DNA of 64,000 nucleotides from Coriobacteriales bacterium OH1046 (GTDB lineage: Bacteria > Actinomycetota > Coriobacteriia > Coriobacteriales > Atopobiaceae): assembly GCA_004010535.1 (NCBI GenBank), contig RQYE01000004.1:1-64000 (forward strand), read 5' to 3'. Below are positions 26,911 through 35,818 of the stretch, in pieces (the first letter of the stretch is position 1; each line of letters starts with the position of its first letter). Both the position numbers and the translations under genes were made by a program. The notes beneath the pieces are model-generated. The model saw only the letters and a program-made list of their open reading frames with translations. It made no database searches and was not told the DNA's origin.

Positions 26911-27557
26911 GGTCGGCCTCCCGGGACGAGGGAGACGAAGTTCTTGAGGATGCGCAGGCCCACGGTGGAGGACTTCTCGGGATGGAACTGCACCGCGAAG
27001 AGCGCGGATCCATCCCAGATAGCGCTCGCGAACCGCCTGGTATAGCTGGTGTATGCCGCTACGATGCCCTCGTCCACATCATCGTCGAGGGCATGGCTGT
27101 GCGTGAAGTAGACGTGCGCACCGTCCTCGACTCCGGCGAAAAGCGGGCAGCGGCGCCCGGACTCGGTGAGCTCGAGCTGGTTCCAACCCACATGCGGGAC
27201 CTTGAGCGCGCTGCCGTCCAGCTTGCGGACCGAGCCCCTCACCATGCCCATACCCGCGCAGTAACCGCCCGCGCTCTCATCGCCGTATTCCATGATGAGG
27301 TGCTCGCCGAGGCAGATGCCGAGGAACGGGACCTTGCGCGCAAGCGCATCCGCGAGAGCCTCCGCGACACCGGACTCATGCAGGAAGCCCATGGCGTCTT
27401 CGAAGCTCCCCACGCCGGGGAGCACAAGACCGGCGGCGGCCCTGATCTTATCGGGCTCGTCCGTGATGGTGACCTCGGCGCCCACGTCCGAGAGGCTGCG
27501 GGCGACCGAGAGGAGATTGCCCTTGTGGTAGTCGATGAGGACGATGCGCGGTGCCAT
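26907..27557 (-). CDS. hisH: Imidazole glycerol phosphate synthase, glutaminase subunit HisH
   Basis: A 216-residue class I glutamine amidotransferase that feeds ammonia to HisF. The nucleophilic Cys lies in FLGICLGEHLI (most HisH proteins have GMQ where this has GEH) and the His-Glu pair in QFHPEKSS. The oxyanion-loop PGVGSFEDA is present. ATG 27557 overlaps the hisB stop by one base, and this start removes about 30 upstream residues that do not look like protein. Confidence 0.94.
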   Translation of the reverse strand: MAPRIVLIDYHKGNLLSVARSLSDVGAEVTITDEPDKIRAAAGLVLPGVGSFEDAMGFLHESGVAEALADALARKVPFLGICLGEHLIMEYGDESAGGYCAGMGMVRGSVRKLDGSALKVPHVGWNQLELTESGRRCPLFAGVEDGAHVYFTHSHALDDDVDEGIVAAYTSYTRRFASAIWDGSALFAVQFHPEKSSTVGLRILKNFVSLVPGGRP

Positions 27558-28144
27558 CAGAGCACGCCTTTCGTGGAGGGGATGCCGCTCACGCGCGGAT
27601 CCTCCTCGCATGCGGCGCGGAGCGCGCGTGCACAGGACTTGAAGCATGCCTCGATGATGTGGTGGGCGTTGGATCCGGCGAGCTTGCGCAGGTGCAGGGT
27701 GATACCCGCCTCGCGCGCGAAGCCTGCGAAGAACTCCTGGGCGAGCTCGGTATCGAACGTGCCGACTTTCGCGGGTTCGATGGGAACGTCCCAGAAAAGC
27801 GCGCCGCGTCCCGAGATATCCACGGATGCGAGGACGAGCGCCTCATCGAGCGGCACGATCGCATGGCCGAAGCGGCGGATGCCCGCGCAATCGCCGAGCG
27901 CTGCATGCAGGGCCTGTCCGAGCGCGATGCCCGTATCCTCCACCGTGTGGTGGTCATCGACCCAGATGTCGCCCTCGGCATGGATGTCCATATCGATGAG
28001 CGCATGGCGCGCGAGCGCGGTGAGCATGTGGTCGAAGAAGCCCACGCCCGTGGCGACGGTGTAGGAGCCCGTGCCGTCGAGATCGACCGAGAGGTCGATG
28101 GAGGTCTCGCCGGTTGTGCGGGATATCGATGCGCTCCGCGTCAT
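27557..28144 (-). CDS. hisB: Imidazoleglycerol-phosphate dehydratase HisB
   Basis: 195 residues, monofunctional, without the histidinol-phosphatase domain found in enterobacterial HisB. The two manganese-binding motifs DDHHTVEDTGI and SNAHHIIEACFK are intact, and GVGFFDHML matches the family start. ATG 28144 overlaps the hisC stop in an ATGA junction. Confidence 0.95.
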   Translation of the reverse strand: MTRSASISRTTGETSIDLSVDLDGTGSYTVATGVGFFDHMLTALARHALIDMDIHAEGDIWVDDHHTVEDTGIALGQALHAALGDCAGIRRFGHAIVPLDEALVLASVDISGRGALFWDVPIEPAKVGTFDTELAQEFFAGFAREAGITLHLRKLAGSNAHHIIEACFKSCARALRAACEEDPRVSGIPSTKGVL

Positions 28145-29220
28145 GGCAAATCCTTTCCCAGAAGCTCTGCGATGGCGACGGCCACGCGCTCGTTCTCGCG
28201 CGGCGTGCCCACCGTGATGCGCAGGCAATCCCCGAGGCCGGGCGTCTGCGAGAAATCCCTCACGAGGATCGAATGCTCGTCGCGCAGGCGCTCCCAGATG
28301 CTATGGGCATCCGGCAGGCGCACGAGCAGGAAGTTGGCAGAGCTCGGCCAGACGCGCACGCCCTCGATCTTGGCGAGCTCTCCTGCCAGCCACGAGCGCC
28401 CCTCGATGATCGACCGGAGGATGCCTTCATAGGCTGCACGCTCCCGCACCGCAACCGCCGCCGCCGCTTGGGAAAAGACGTTCACGGAGTAGGGCTGGCG
28501 AACCGCGGCGAATGTATCGATGATTTCGGGGGCCGCAAGCGCGTAGCCGATACGGCCGCCCGCAAACGCAAAGGCCTTCGAGAGCGTGCGGAGCACCACG
28601 AGATTGGGAAGGGTGCCGAGAAGCGCGAGGGAGCTCGGACTGTCCGCGAACTCGAGATACGCCTCATCGACCAGCACGAGTCCCTCCGTCGCAGCGCAGA
28701 GCCTCTCGATCAAGGCGAGCGGGGCGAGGGTGCCCGTGGGGTTGTTGGGCGTGGTGATGACGGTGATCCGGGCGTCGGCCGCCTCGGCGAGCAGCGCCTC
28801 CTCATCGATCGCGAAGGTCTTGGGGTCGCGCGGGACATCTGCGACCGCACATCCCAGAAGCTCGGCATAGAGCCTGTAGATCGAGAAGGTCGGCGGGCAG
28901 TTCACGACCTTCGCCCCGTCGGCGCCGAAGGCGAGGAAGAGGTTGAAGATGATCTCGTCGCCGCCGTTGCCCACGATGATCCGCTCCGGGTCGATGCCAT
29001 GCCACGCCGCGAGCTCGGCGCGCAGCGCAGGCGCGAGCGGGTCAGGGTAGCGGTTCGCAGCGGTCTGGGCGAGGGCGTGCGCCATCGCATCGCAGACGGC
29101 AGGCGGCACCCCGAAGCTGTTCTCGTTGGAAGAGAGGTTGACCTCGACCGCGGCAAACGCAGGATCGTAGGGTTCGAGCACCGCAGCAGCGGGCCTCATG
29201 AGCTCTTTGAGATCACGCAT
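28141..29220 (-). CDS. hisC: Histidinol-phosphate aminotransferase HisC
   Basis: A 359-residue fold-type I aminotransferase that converts imidazole acetol phosphate to histidinol phosphate with glutamate. It has LSSNENSFG, TPNNPTG, VDEAYLEFAD and the PLP lysine in TLSKAFAFAGGRIGY. The start ATG 29220 overlaps the end of hisD by 8 bases. A distant relative is the PLP domain of the 5349-7166 fusion. Confidence 0.94.
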   Translation of the reverse strand: MRDLKELMRPAAAVLEPYDPAFAAVEVNLSSNENSFGVPPAVCDAMAHALAQTAANRYPDPLAPALRAELAAWHGIDPERIIVGNGGDEIIFNLFLAFGADGAKVVNCPPTFSIYRLYAELLGCAVADVPRDPKTFAIDEEALLAEAADARITVITTPNNPTGTLAPLALIERLCAATEGLVLVDEAYLEFADSPSSLALLGTLPNLVVLRTLSKAFAFAGGRIGYALAAPEIIDTFAAVRQPYSVNVFSQAAAAVAVRERAAYEGILRSIIEGRSWLAGELAKIEGVRVWPSSANFLLVRLPDAHSIWERLRDEHSILVRDFSQTPGLGDCLRITVGTPRENERVAVAIAELLGKDLP

Positions 29221-30520
29221 TGTCGCCCGCCTCTCCGCGCAAGCGCTCCAAGCGCAGGCTGACCGAGAGGGCGTGCGCCCACAGGCCCTCGGCAGTTGCA
29301 AGCGTCTCGACGGACGGGCCGTCGTCAAGCACCCCTTCGGGCGAATAGCTGATGATGCTCGTCCGGGTGACGAAGTCCCACACGCCGAGCGCGCTCGAGA
29401 AGCGCGCGGTACCGCCGGTGGGAAGCGTGTGGTTGGGGCCGGCGACATAATCGCCCAGCGGCTCGGAGCTCCACGGGCCGACGAAGATGGCGCCGGCGCT
29501 CTTGATACGCGGCAGCAGCTCCTCCGCGTTATCGCAGTGCAGCTCGAGGTGCTCGGGCGCGATGAGGTTCATGGTATCGATGGCGGCATCGAGGGAGTCG
29601 CAGATCACGCAGACGCCGTTATCGCCGAGCGAGGCACGGGTGATCTCGGCGCGCGGGCTCTCGGCAAGCAGGTCGTCGAGCGCCGAGAGGACCTTCGTCG
29701 CAAGCGCCTCATCGAGCGTGACCAGATAGCAGGCGGCCATGGGGTCGTGCTCGGCCTGCGCCATGAGGTCTGCGGCGACGATTCTGGGGTCGCTCGCCGC
29801 ATCGGCGAAGACGCACACCTCGGAAGGCCCGGCGATCATATCGATACCCACGTCGCCCGAGACGGCGCGTTTTGCGGCGGCCACATAGGCGTTGCCGGGG
29901 CCGACGATCTTGTCGACGGCGGGGATGGAGGCGGTGCCGTAGGCGGCGGCTCCGATGGCTTGGGCACCGCCCACCGCATAGATCTCGTCCACGCCCGCGA
30001 CAGCGGCGGCGGCAAGCGTGAAGGCCGATATGCTGCCATCAGCCTGGGGCGGGGTGAGCATGATGACGCGCTCGACGCCCGCGACCTTGGCGGGAATGCA
30101 ATCCATGAGGACCGTCGAGGGATATTGCGCACGGCCGCCGGGAACGTAGAGGGCTGCCGAGGACACGGGGGCGATCCGCAGGCCCAGGCGCACGCCGTTC
30201 GGCCGCTCATAGGACCATGAGCGCTCGAGCTCGCGCTCGTGGAATTCGCGGATCTGAGCGGCCGCATGCTGGAGCGCCGCGAGGAAGGCCTCGTCGACGG
30301 CGGCGCAGGCGGCGCTCACCATCTCCTCCGGAACAAGGAACCGGTCAGGACAGGATCCGTCGAAGCGCAGCGTGTATGCGCGGAGCGCCTCGTCACCGCG
30401 CTCGCGCACATCTGCGACGATGGCTTCGGCAGCAGCGCAGACCTCGGCGGGAAGCGTGCCCTGCGCGCGCAGATCGGAGCGGGAAAGACGGTCGGAGCCG
30501 TTCAGGTAGAGCATTCTCAT
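29213..30520 (-). CDS. hisD: Histidinol dehydrogenase HisD
   Basis: 435 residues. This zinc enzyme oxidises histidinol to histidine in two NAD-dependent steps. Visible signatures are VPGGRAQYPSTVLM, KIVGPGNAYVAAAKR, IDMIAGPSE, LMAQAEHDP and the catalytic Glu-His pair in NLIAPEHLEL, plus zinc-site HTLPTGG. ATG 30520 has AGGAG 8 bases upstream. It starts 14 bases after hisZG. Confidence 0.95.
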   Translation of the reverse strand: MRMLYLNGSDRLSRSDLRAQGTLPAEVCAAAEAIVADVRERGDEALRAYTLRFDGSCPDRFLVPEEMVSAACAAVDEAFLAALQHAAAQIREFHERELERSWSYERPNGVRLGLRIAPVSSAALYVPGGRAQYPSTVLMDCIPAKVAGVERVIMLTPPQADGSISAFTLAAAAVAGVDEIYAVGGAQAIGAAAYGTASIPAVDKIVGPGNAYVAAAKRAVSGDVGIDMIAGPSEVCVFADAASDPRIVAADLMAQAEHDPMAACYLVTLDEALATKVLSALDDLLAESPRAEITRASLGDNGVCVICDSLDAAIDTMNLIAPEHLELHCDNAEELLPRIKSAGAIFVGPWSSEPLGDYVAGPNHTLPTGGTARFSSALGVWDFVTRTSIISYSPEGVLDDGPSVETLATAEGLWAHALSVSLRLERLRGEAGDNA

Positions 30521-30534
30521 AAGCCGGGCTCCTC

Positions 30535-32178
30535 TCAGCGGGTGGCGAGGCGATCCGCAAGGGCGCGGATGCGTCCATCACACCTATACGCTGCAGGGCT
30601 CGCGAAGAAGCGGGCGCTGCAGGACATGACCTCATCGACGATCGCCAAGTCGTTCTCGGCAAGGGTCGTGCCGGTCGCCGTGATGTCGACGATGCGGTCG
30701 GTCATGCCCAAGAGCGGCCCCAGCTCGATGTTGCCATGGAGGGTGATGATGTCGGCCTGCTGGCCGATGCGATCGTAGTAGGCGCGCGTAAGGTGCGGGT
30801 ACTTGGTCGTGACGCGCACGGTGCCCCTCCAAGCCTGCGCGCGCTCGACGGCGCCGTGGGCGGAGACGGGCTCGGCGACGCAGAGACGGCACCCCCCGAA
30901 CCCCAGATCGAGCAGCTGCACGAGATCGAGGTTGGCCTCGAGCAGGGCGTCGCTTCCGCAGATGCCGCAATCGGCACCGCCATGGGCGACGAAGGTGGGC
31001 GCATCGATGGCGCGCACGATGACGTACTCCACATCGCCTGCCGAGATGACGAGCTTGCGCCCGGGATGTTCGAGCTCGTCGACGGGCAGGCCGGCCGCTT
31101 CGAGGGAGGCGACGGCACCGGGGAAGAGCGAGCCCTTGGGCACCGCGATGCGCAGGGGGCGCCCAACGGCGCCGGAGGCCACGATGCCCGACTCCCCCTG
31201 CTCGCCGAGCACCTCCTGCAGGCGCTCGAGCGAGAGCGCGAAGCCGCAGGCCGAGATGCCGTCGCGGCCGAAATTGCGCAGCACCGAATCGTAGCGGCCA
31301 CCCGTGGCGAGCGCTGCGGCGATACCGCCGGAATAGCCTTTGAAGATGAGGCCCGTGTAGTAGTCGAACGAGTTCATGACCGAGAAATCGAAGCTCGCGC
31401 GATCGCTCGCTAAGAGGTCGGAGACGCCTCGGACGAGCTCTGCAAGCTCCTCGGAGCCGCGATCCCCCGCAGCGACGCCGGCGGATGCGAGCAGACCGTC
31501 GAGGACGGCGATGCACTCCCCGCCCCCGGAGAGCCTGACGATCCCTGTGAGCGCGCGGGCGGTCTCAGGGGCGAGCGCGGACGTTTGGGCGACGAGCTCG
31601 TCGAGGCCGACGAAGTCGGAGCTGTGGACGAGGCGCCTCACCTGCCTGCGGAAGGCATCGTCGGGTGCGCAGGCGGCGAGCAGCGCTTCGAGGGGCGCTA
31701 CCGAGCCGAGCACGATCCGCCAGTCCGGGACCTCGAGTTCCGCGAAGGCCTCGGCGAGGAGCCGAATCGCCTCGAGTTCCGCGACGGCGCCCTTCTCGCC
31801 GACAAGCTCGATGCCCGCCTGCGTGAACTGGCGGGGCTGGCCGCCGAGAGCCGCCTCCTCGCGCACGACCGGCGCCTGGTAGCGCAGGCGCAGGGGCAGA
31901 GCGTCACCGCCGATGCGCCCGGCGATCATGCGGGCTATGGGCAGCGTGCTGTCGGGGCGCAGCATCAGGAGGGCACCATCGGAATCGAAAAGCTGGAAGG
32001 GCATGTCATCGATGGAACTCCCCTGCTCGAGCACCTCGCGCATCTCGAGAAGGGGCGTCTCCACGGGTAGGTAGCCGTGGGCTGAGAAGCAATCGCGGAT
32101 AGCACCGGATATGCGTTCGCGGACAAGCGCCTCATGCGGCAGGATATCCCTGAATCCCGATGGTGTCGTCAACGCCAC
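30535..32178 (-). CDS. hisZG: HisZ-HisG fusion: ATP phosphoribosyltransferase with regulatory subunit
   Basis: 547 residues joining two proteins that are normally separate. Residues 1-330 are HisZ, a class II histidyl-tRNA-synthetase-like regulatory subunit (GFRDILP, MLRPDSTLPIARM, ATGGRYDSVLRNFG). Residues 340-547 are a short-form HisG without the C-terminal regulatory domain (RIAVPKGSLFPGAV, VRVTTKYPHLTRAYY, DITATGTTLAEN). Short HisG needs HisZ for activity and histidine feedback, so the fusion fixes the 1:1 ratio. The start is GTG 32178 with AGGGAGG 6 bases upstream; a nearby ATG is out of frame. First gene of the his operon and first step of the pathway. Confidence 0.92.
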   Translation of the reverse strand: MALTTPSGFRDILPHEALVRERISGAIRDCFSAHGYLPVETPLLEMREVLEQGSSIDDMPFQLFDSDGALLMLRPDSTLPIARMIAGRIGGDALPLRLRYQAPVVREEAALGGQPRQFTQAGIELVGEKGAVAELEAIRLLAEAFAELEVPDWRIVLGSVAPLEALLAACAPDDAFRRQVRRLVHSSDFVGLDELVAQTSALAPETARALTGIVRLSGGGECIAVLDGLLASAGVAAGDRGSEELAELVRGVSDLLASDRASFDFSVMNSFDYYTGLIFKGYSGGIAAALATGGRYDSVLRNFGRDGISACGFALSLERLQEVLGEQGESGIVASGAVGRPLRIAVPKGSLFPGAVASLEAAGLPVDELEHPGRKLVISAGDVEYVIVRAIDAPTFVAHGGADCGICGSDALLEANLDLVQLLDLGFGGCRLCVAEPVSAHGAVERAQAWRGTVRVTTKYPHLTRAYYDRIGQQADIITLHGNIELGPLLGMTDRIVDITATGTTLAENDLAIVDEVMSCSARFFASPAAYRCDGRIRALADRLATR

Positions 32179-32208
32179 AGCATGCCTCCCTCCGTATTCG
32201 ACTCAGCC

Positions 32209-32214
32209 ACTGTA
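32209..32214 (-). promoter_or_regulatory. Extended -10 box of the his operon
   Basis: On the minus strand TGC-TACAGT (the -10 hexamer at 32209-32214 with an upstream TG) lies 31 bases before the GTG of hisZG. No good -35 is seen. The 158-base gap to MATE 1 is too short and lacks the conserved bulges for a T-box leader. Confidence 0.4.
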
Positions 32215-32336
32215 GCACACGCGGCAAGCACTCACGTTCCTGCGGATGAAGTCGTAACATGCGCGTCGATTACCGATATGCCGCGTGAGGCGGACTCAGG
32301 CGAGGGACTTCTGGAGGATATCCGTCCGCACCGATC

Positions 32337-33737
32337 CTAGGCTCGTTCCACCCGCTCGTGAACGGTCTTACGGAAGCGCAGGAGCACGAGCGCGCTGGCG
32401 ATGGCGCAGAGCACATGGGTCGCCGGGCTGTTGAGCCAAAGGCCGTCGAGCCCGAGGGGCCAGAGCGCGAAGAGCACCGCCACCGGGAAGATGAGCACCA
32501 TGGCCACGGAGACGAACGATGCGAGCTTGATCTGGCCGACCGCGATCATGAAGGTCTGCGCCGCGAACGAAAACCACTTCACCAGGAACGAGAACCCGTA
32601 GAGGCCGAGCGCATGCGTGGCGAGCGCGAGGAAGCCCGCACCCGCATTCGGGAGGAAGATGAGCACCATCTGCTCGGGGAAGAGCCGTATGAGGGCGAAT
32701 CCGAGGATGCCGAGGACAGCGCTCGTGGCAAAGCAGTAGACCTCGATCGCCCTGACACGGGAAAGGTCGCGCGCTCCCCAGTTGTAACCCACGGCAGGCT
32801 GCAGCGCATCCACGGTGCCGTAAATGAGCATGGTAACGACAGCCTGCACAGACATGATGATGCCGTATACCGATACGGCCGTCTCCCCGCCCAAACGCAG
32901 GAGGGCCATGTTCATGAGGATCGAGAAGATCCTGCCTGCAGCATTCTCGAGGAACACGGGCATGCCGAACAGGGCGATCTCCTTGGTAGTCTCGGGGGAG
33001 ATGGTGGGCCTCACGAACTTGAGGGTCATCCTGCCTTGGATGAACGGCCAGAACGCGATGGCGATCGAGACGACCATGGCAAGGGAATACGCGAACGCCG
33101 CCGCCCAAACCCCGAGATGGAGCACGCCGAGCAGGACGATCTCGAGCCCGGTGCCGAATATGGCCATGAAGGCGTTCACGAGGAAGCTGCGCCTGATATG
33201 GCCGCTGATGCGCATGAAGTTATCGACCGAGTACATGATGGTGGTCAACGGGAGGAAGACCGCATAGACCTGGAGGTACGTCGTCGCCAAGGCGGCGAGC
33301 TCGCCGCTCGCGCCCATGAGCGCCATGATGACCGGTGCTCCGAAGAAGAGCGCGAGCCCCATGATCGCGCCCGTCGCAACGTTGAGCACGCACGCATACG
33401 AGAAGACGTCGTTCGCGTGATCGTAGTCGCCCTTGCCGAGGCTGATGGAGATGGGCACGGCCGAACCCGAGCCGATGAGATCGCCCAGCGCGAAGCCCAC
33501 GATGACGAAGGGTATCGCGAGGTTGATGGCGGCGAAGGCCGTCTCGCCGAGGAAGTTGCCCACGAGGATGGCATCGGCAAGCTCGTAGACAGACGAGATG
33601 AGCATACCCATGGCACCGGGGATCGCGGCGCGCAGGAAGAGGCGCCTCACGGGTGTATGCGCGAAGAGCTCCTCGGATTTGCGGATGCTCTCGTCATCTG
33701 TCTTCTGCCCGTCCATGCCGGGCTCGTTCGTTTCCAT
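32337..33737 (-). CDS. MATE family efflux transporter 1
   Basis: A 466-residue inner-membrane protein with about 12 hydrophobic helices in two homologous halves, the size of MATE (NorM/DinF) pumps that export drugs or metabolites against Na+ or H+. The N-terminus starts after a charged stretch with RRLFLRAAIPGAMGMLISSVYELADAILVG, a typical helix 1. ATG 33737 has AGGT 6-7 bases upstream. It is less similar to the other two MATE proteins in the window than those are to each other. Substrate unknown. It ends 158 bases before the his operon. Confidence 0.88.
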   Translation of the reverse strand: METNEPGMDGQKTDDESIRKSEELFAHTPVRRLFLRAAIPGAMGMLISSVYELADAILVGNFLGETAFAAINLAIPFVIVGFALGDLIGSGSAVPISISLGKGDYDHANDVFSYACVLNVATGAIMGLALFFGAPVIMALMGASGELAALATTYLQVYAVFLPLTTIMYSVDNFMRISGHIRRSFLVNAFMAIFGTGLEIVLLGVLHLGVWAAAFAYSLAMVVSIAIAFWPFIQGRMTLKFVRPTISPETTKEIALFGMPVFLENAAGRIFSILMNMALLRLGGETAVSVYGIIMSVQAVVTMLIYGTVDALQPAVGYNWGARDLSRVRAIEVYCFATSAVLGILGFALIRLFPEQMVLIFLPNAGAGFLALATHALGLYGFSFLVKWFSFAAQTFMIAVGQIKLASFVSVAMVLIFPVAVLFALWPLGLDGLWLNSPATHVLCAIASALVLLRFRKTVHERVERA

Positions 33738-33768
33738 ATAATAACCTGCACTTAGATAGTCAGAAGGA

Positions 33769-33774
33769 ATAATA
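33769..33774 (-). promoter_or_regulatory. Possible -10 box of MATE 1
   Basis: TATTAT on the minus strand, 32 bases upstream of the MATE 1 start. No -35 is found at the normal distance. Confidence 0.3.
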
Positions 33775-33941
33775 CTAGCGCATGCCATCATCGCCTGTCT
33801 ACGCAGCGTTTCCACAGCTTTCCAGCCGACTAGGACGATGGCAACGCACTGCGGCCGGCCCCCTGCCAGCCCGTCAAGGGAGGGCGCGGCAGAGTGCGTG
33901 TACCTGCGGCATGCAAGCTCCTTCTCCTCCCATGATGCGTG

Positions 33942-34138
33942 TTGGCACGGGAATCGCCCGAATTTGCCACGAAGGGCACTTATTCCGCAAGATTTGGGTG
34001 TGGTTTGCCCATCGAGGCCGTACACAGCCTCCACCGAGCTGGGCAAACGCGGGCCTAGTCCCCGCCCGATGGCGATTCGGCACCGAAAAGCTGCGGAATA
34101 AGTGCCCTTCGTGGCAAAAAGCGCCGGATCGGCTGCCA
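33942..34138. repeat. 197-bp structured inverted-repeat element, copy 1
   Basis: The 450-base gap 33738-34187 has no gene but holds this element. It is bounded by TTGGC and GCCA. A perfect 27-bp arm pair lies at its core: TTTGCCACGAAGGGCACTTA and following bases at 33963-33989 pair with 34091-34117. The centre holds a smaller stem CTGGGC/GCCTAG with loop around GCAAACGCGG, and the conserved words TTTGCCCATC and GATGGCGATTC. A second copy of the same length (197 bp) lies at 59144-59340; arm differences between the copies occur as base-pair exchanges. It stands downstream of MATE 2 and upstream of MATE 1. The rest of the gap (33775-33941) shows nothing I recognise. Confidence 0.8.
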
Positions 34139-34187
34139 GCAACCGCATTCGCGAACCGCACGCGATGCTTCAACACCTTTCGTGGGA

Positions 34188-35588
34188 TCAACCTCGCCCT
34201 GATTCCGAGGCGATGAGGATACGCAAGCGCCGCACCTCCCGGATGGCAAGCACGATCGAGAGCACACCTGCGCCGATGTTGGCGACGAGCTGCGCCCACC
34301 ACACGCCGTCGACGCCCATCAGGGCACCGAAGGCGAAGACCAGAGGTATCGTGAAGATGACGTAGAGGGCGATGCCGCAGACGATGGCCTCGCCGATCCT
34401 TTCCACGCACTCGAAGTAACTCGACATGACGCTGCCCGTATACCCGAGGGCGCACAGCGCCACCACGATGCGGACCGCAGGGGCAGCCGCTGCGAGCAGC
34501 TCGGCATCGCCCGCCGCGAAAAGCGAGCAGAACGCTTCGGGGAAGAGGCATACCATGGCCGAGCATGCTCCCATGAACACGACCTCGTATATCAGCTGGA
34601 CGCGCATGAGCTCGATCAGGCGTCCCCAGTTCCTCGCGCCGTTGTTGAACGAGGCGATTGCCTGCGAGGCAAAGCCCAACGCCATGACGAAAAGCATGAG
34701 CACATAGATGACGTACCCGTTGATGATGGCGAAGACGGCGAGGTCCATCGAGCTCCCAAGCGCGGCAAGGCGATTGTTGATGACCGCCGTATAGATGGAG
34801 CTGGCCGCCTGCAGGCAGAAGTACGGGAAGCCGATCTTGACGAACTCCTTGGCAAGCGCGGGATCGACCCCTCTGCCCTGCATGCGGATCTTGAGGCTCG
34901 CTTTGCCCTTGCCTTCGCCGACGAACCAGAAGAACGCGCCAGCCCACACAGCGATGGTGAGGCCGAAGTAGATGCCCGCACCGGCAACGCCCCACTGCAT
35001 GATGAAGGTCGAACATGCGAGAAACGAGATGGCGATGATCGCCGAGGCGATCTGCAGGCCGGCCGCCACCCTGGGCTTCTCGTCGACGCGCAGCACGGCG
35101 CAAAGCATCTGGCCGACAATGGTGAGCGGGAAGAACGCCACGAAGATGCGCACGCCGATAAGGGCATCGACATAGATGTCGGGTGTCGCGCCGAGTATGG
35201 TGACGAGCGGGCCTGCGAAGAGCTCGATGAGCAGCATCAGCGCCACCGAGACGTACAGGGTGAGCCAGAATCCCTTGCCGAATGCCCGTTGCGCGCCCTC
35301 ATGATCGCCCGCGCCGAGCTTCGCGCCCACCACAGCCGATACGCCGATGCCGAGCGCCCCGCCCACGGCGAGGTTGATGAGCTCGACCGAGATGATGATC
35401 GAGACGCAGGCGAGGCCATGCGCGCCGAGGCCGCTGCCCATGACCATGCCTTCGAGTACGACCATGATGATCTGGGCGATCATGCCCGCAAGGCTGGTGA
35501 GCGCATATTTGACGAACAGCGGTCCTATCGGCTTGGTGCCGAGTTCGCGTTCCTCTTGGACGGCTTCCGGGGTGATCTCCTCGGCCAT
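34188..35588 (-). CDS. MATE family efflux transporter 2
   Basis: 466 residues, about 12 membrane helices, MATE family. The first helix region VVLEGMVMGSGLGAHGLACVS and the motif GAKLGAGDHEGAQRAFGKGF are shared almost word for word with MATE 3 (48269-49648), so the two are close paralogues. ATG 35588 is chosen because GGAGGA lies 6 bases upstream; a GTG at 35603 is less likely. A CGGGTTTAATGCGG site lies 67 bases upstream, next to TTGACC. It may export amines or other metabolites; the shared motif hints at a link with the agmatine genes. Confidence 0.88.
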   Translation of the reverse strand: MAEEITPEAVQEERELGTKPIGPLFVKYALTSLAGMIAQIIMVVLEGMVMGSGLGAHGLACVSIIISVELINLAVGGALGIGVSAVVGAKLGAGDHEGAQRAFGKGFWLTLYVSVALMLLIELFAGPLVTILGATPDIYVDALIGVRIFVAFFPLTIVGQMLCAVLRVDEKPRVAAGLQIASAIIAISFLACSTFIMQWGVAGAGIYFGLTIAVWAGAFFWFVGEGKGKASLKIRMQGRGVDPALAKEFVKIGFPYFCLQAASSIYTAVINNRLAALGSSMDLAVFAIINGYVIYVLMLFVMALGFASQAIASFNNGARNWGRLIELMRVQLIYEVVFMGACSAMVCLFPEAFCSLFAAGDAELLAAAAPAVRIVVALCALGYTGSVMSSYFECVERIGEAIVCGIALYVIFTIPLVFAFGALMGVDGVWWAQLVANIGAGVLSIVLAIREVRRLRILIASESGRG

Positions 35589-35654
35589 GGGCGTTCCTCC
35601 CACAGTTGTTAAGGCGCTACCAGTACCAATGGTGACGCAAGGTCAAGGCCGTTG

Positions 35655-35668
35655 CGGGTTTAATGCGG
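35655..35668. promoter_or_regulatory. GTTTA-GCGG motif upstream of MATE 2
   Basis: CGGGTTTAATGCGG. A TTGACC hexamer (35641-35646, minus strand) lies on its downstream side as a possible -35 of MATE 2, which would put the motif at an activator position. Related sites: 49758, 50881, 57965-58007, 58112 and 60429. The rest of 35604-35818 shows nothing further. Confidence 0.55.
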
Positions 35669-35818
35669 ATTAGATGGGGCCGATGGCATGAGACGTGATC
35701 GGAAGGAGCGGTCCTCACCGCACAATCGTATATGCTTCCCGCTCTTACCGTCTGCGCAATGAGTCATTTCGAGTTCTTACGCCCGCAATCCTTTGTGCAA
35801 GACAGCTGTGTCTCCCAA

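Noticed and set aside
32179-32336. T-box or histidine leader peptide upstream of the his operon
   Set aside because: The gap is only 158 bases, and I see no specifier-loop pattern, no His-rich short frame and no terminator/antiterminator pair.
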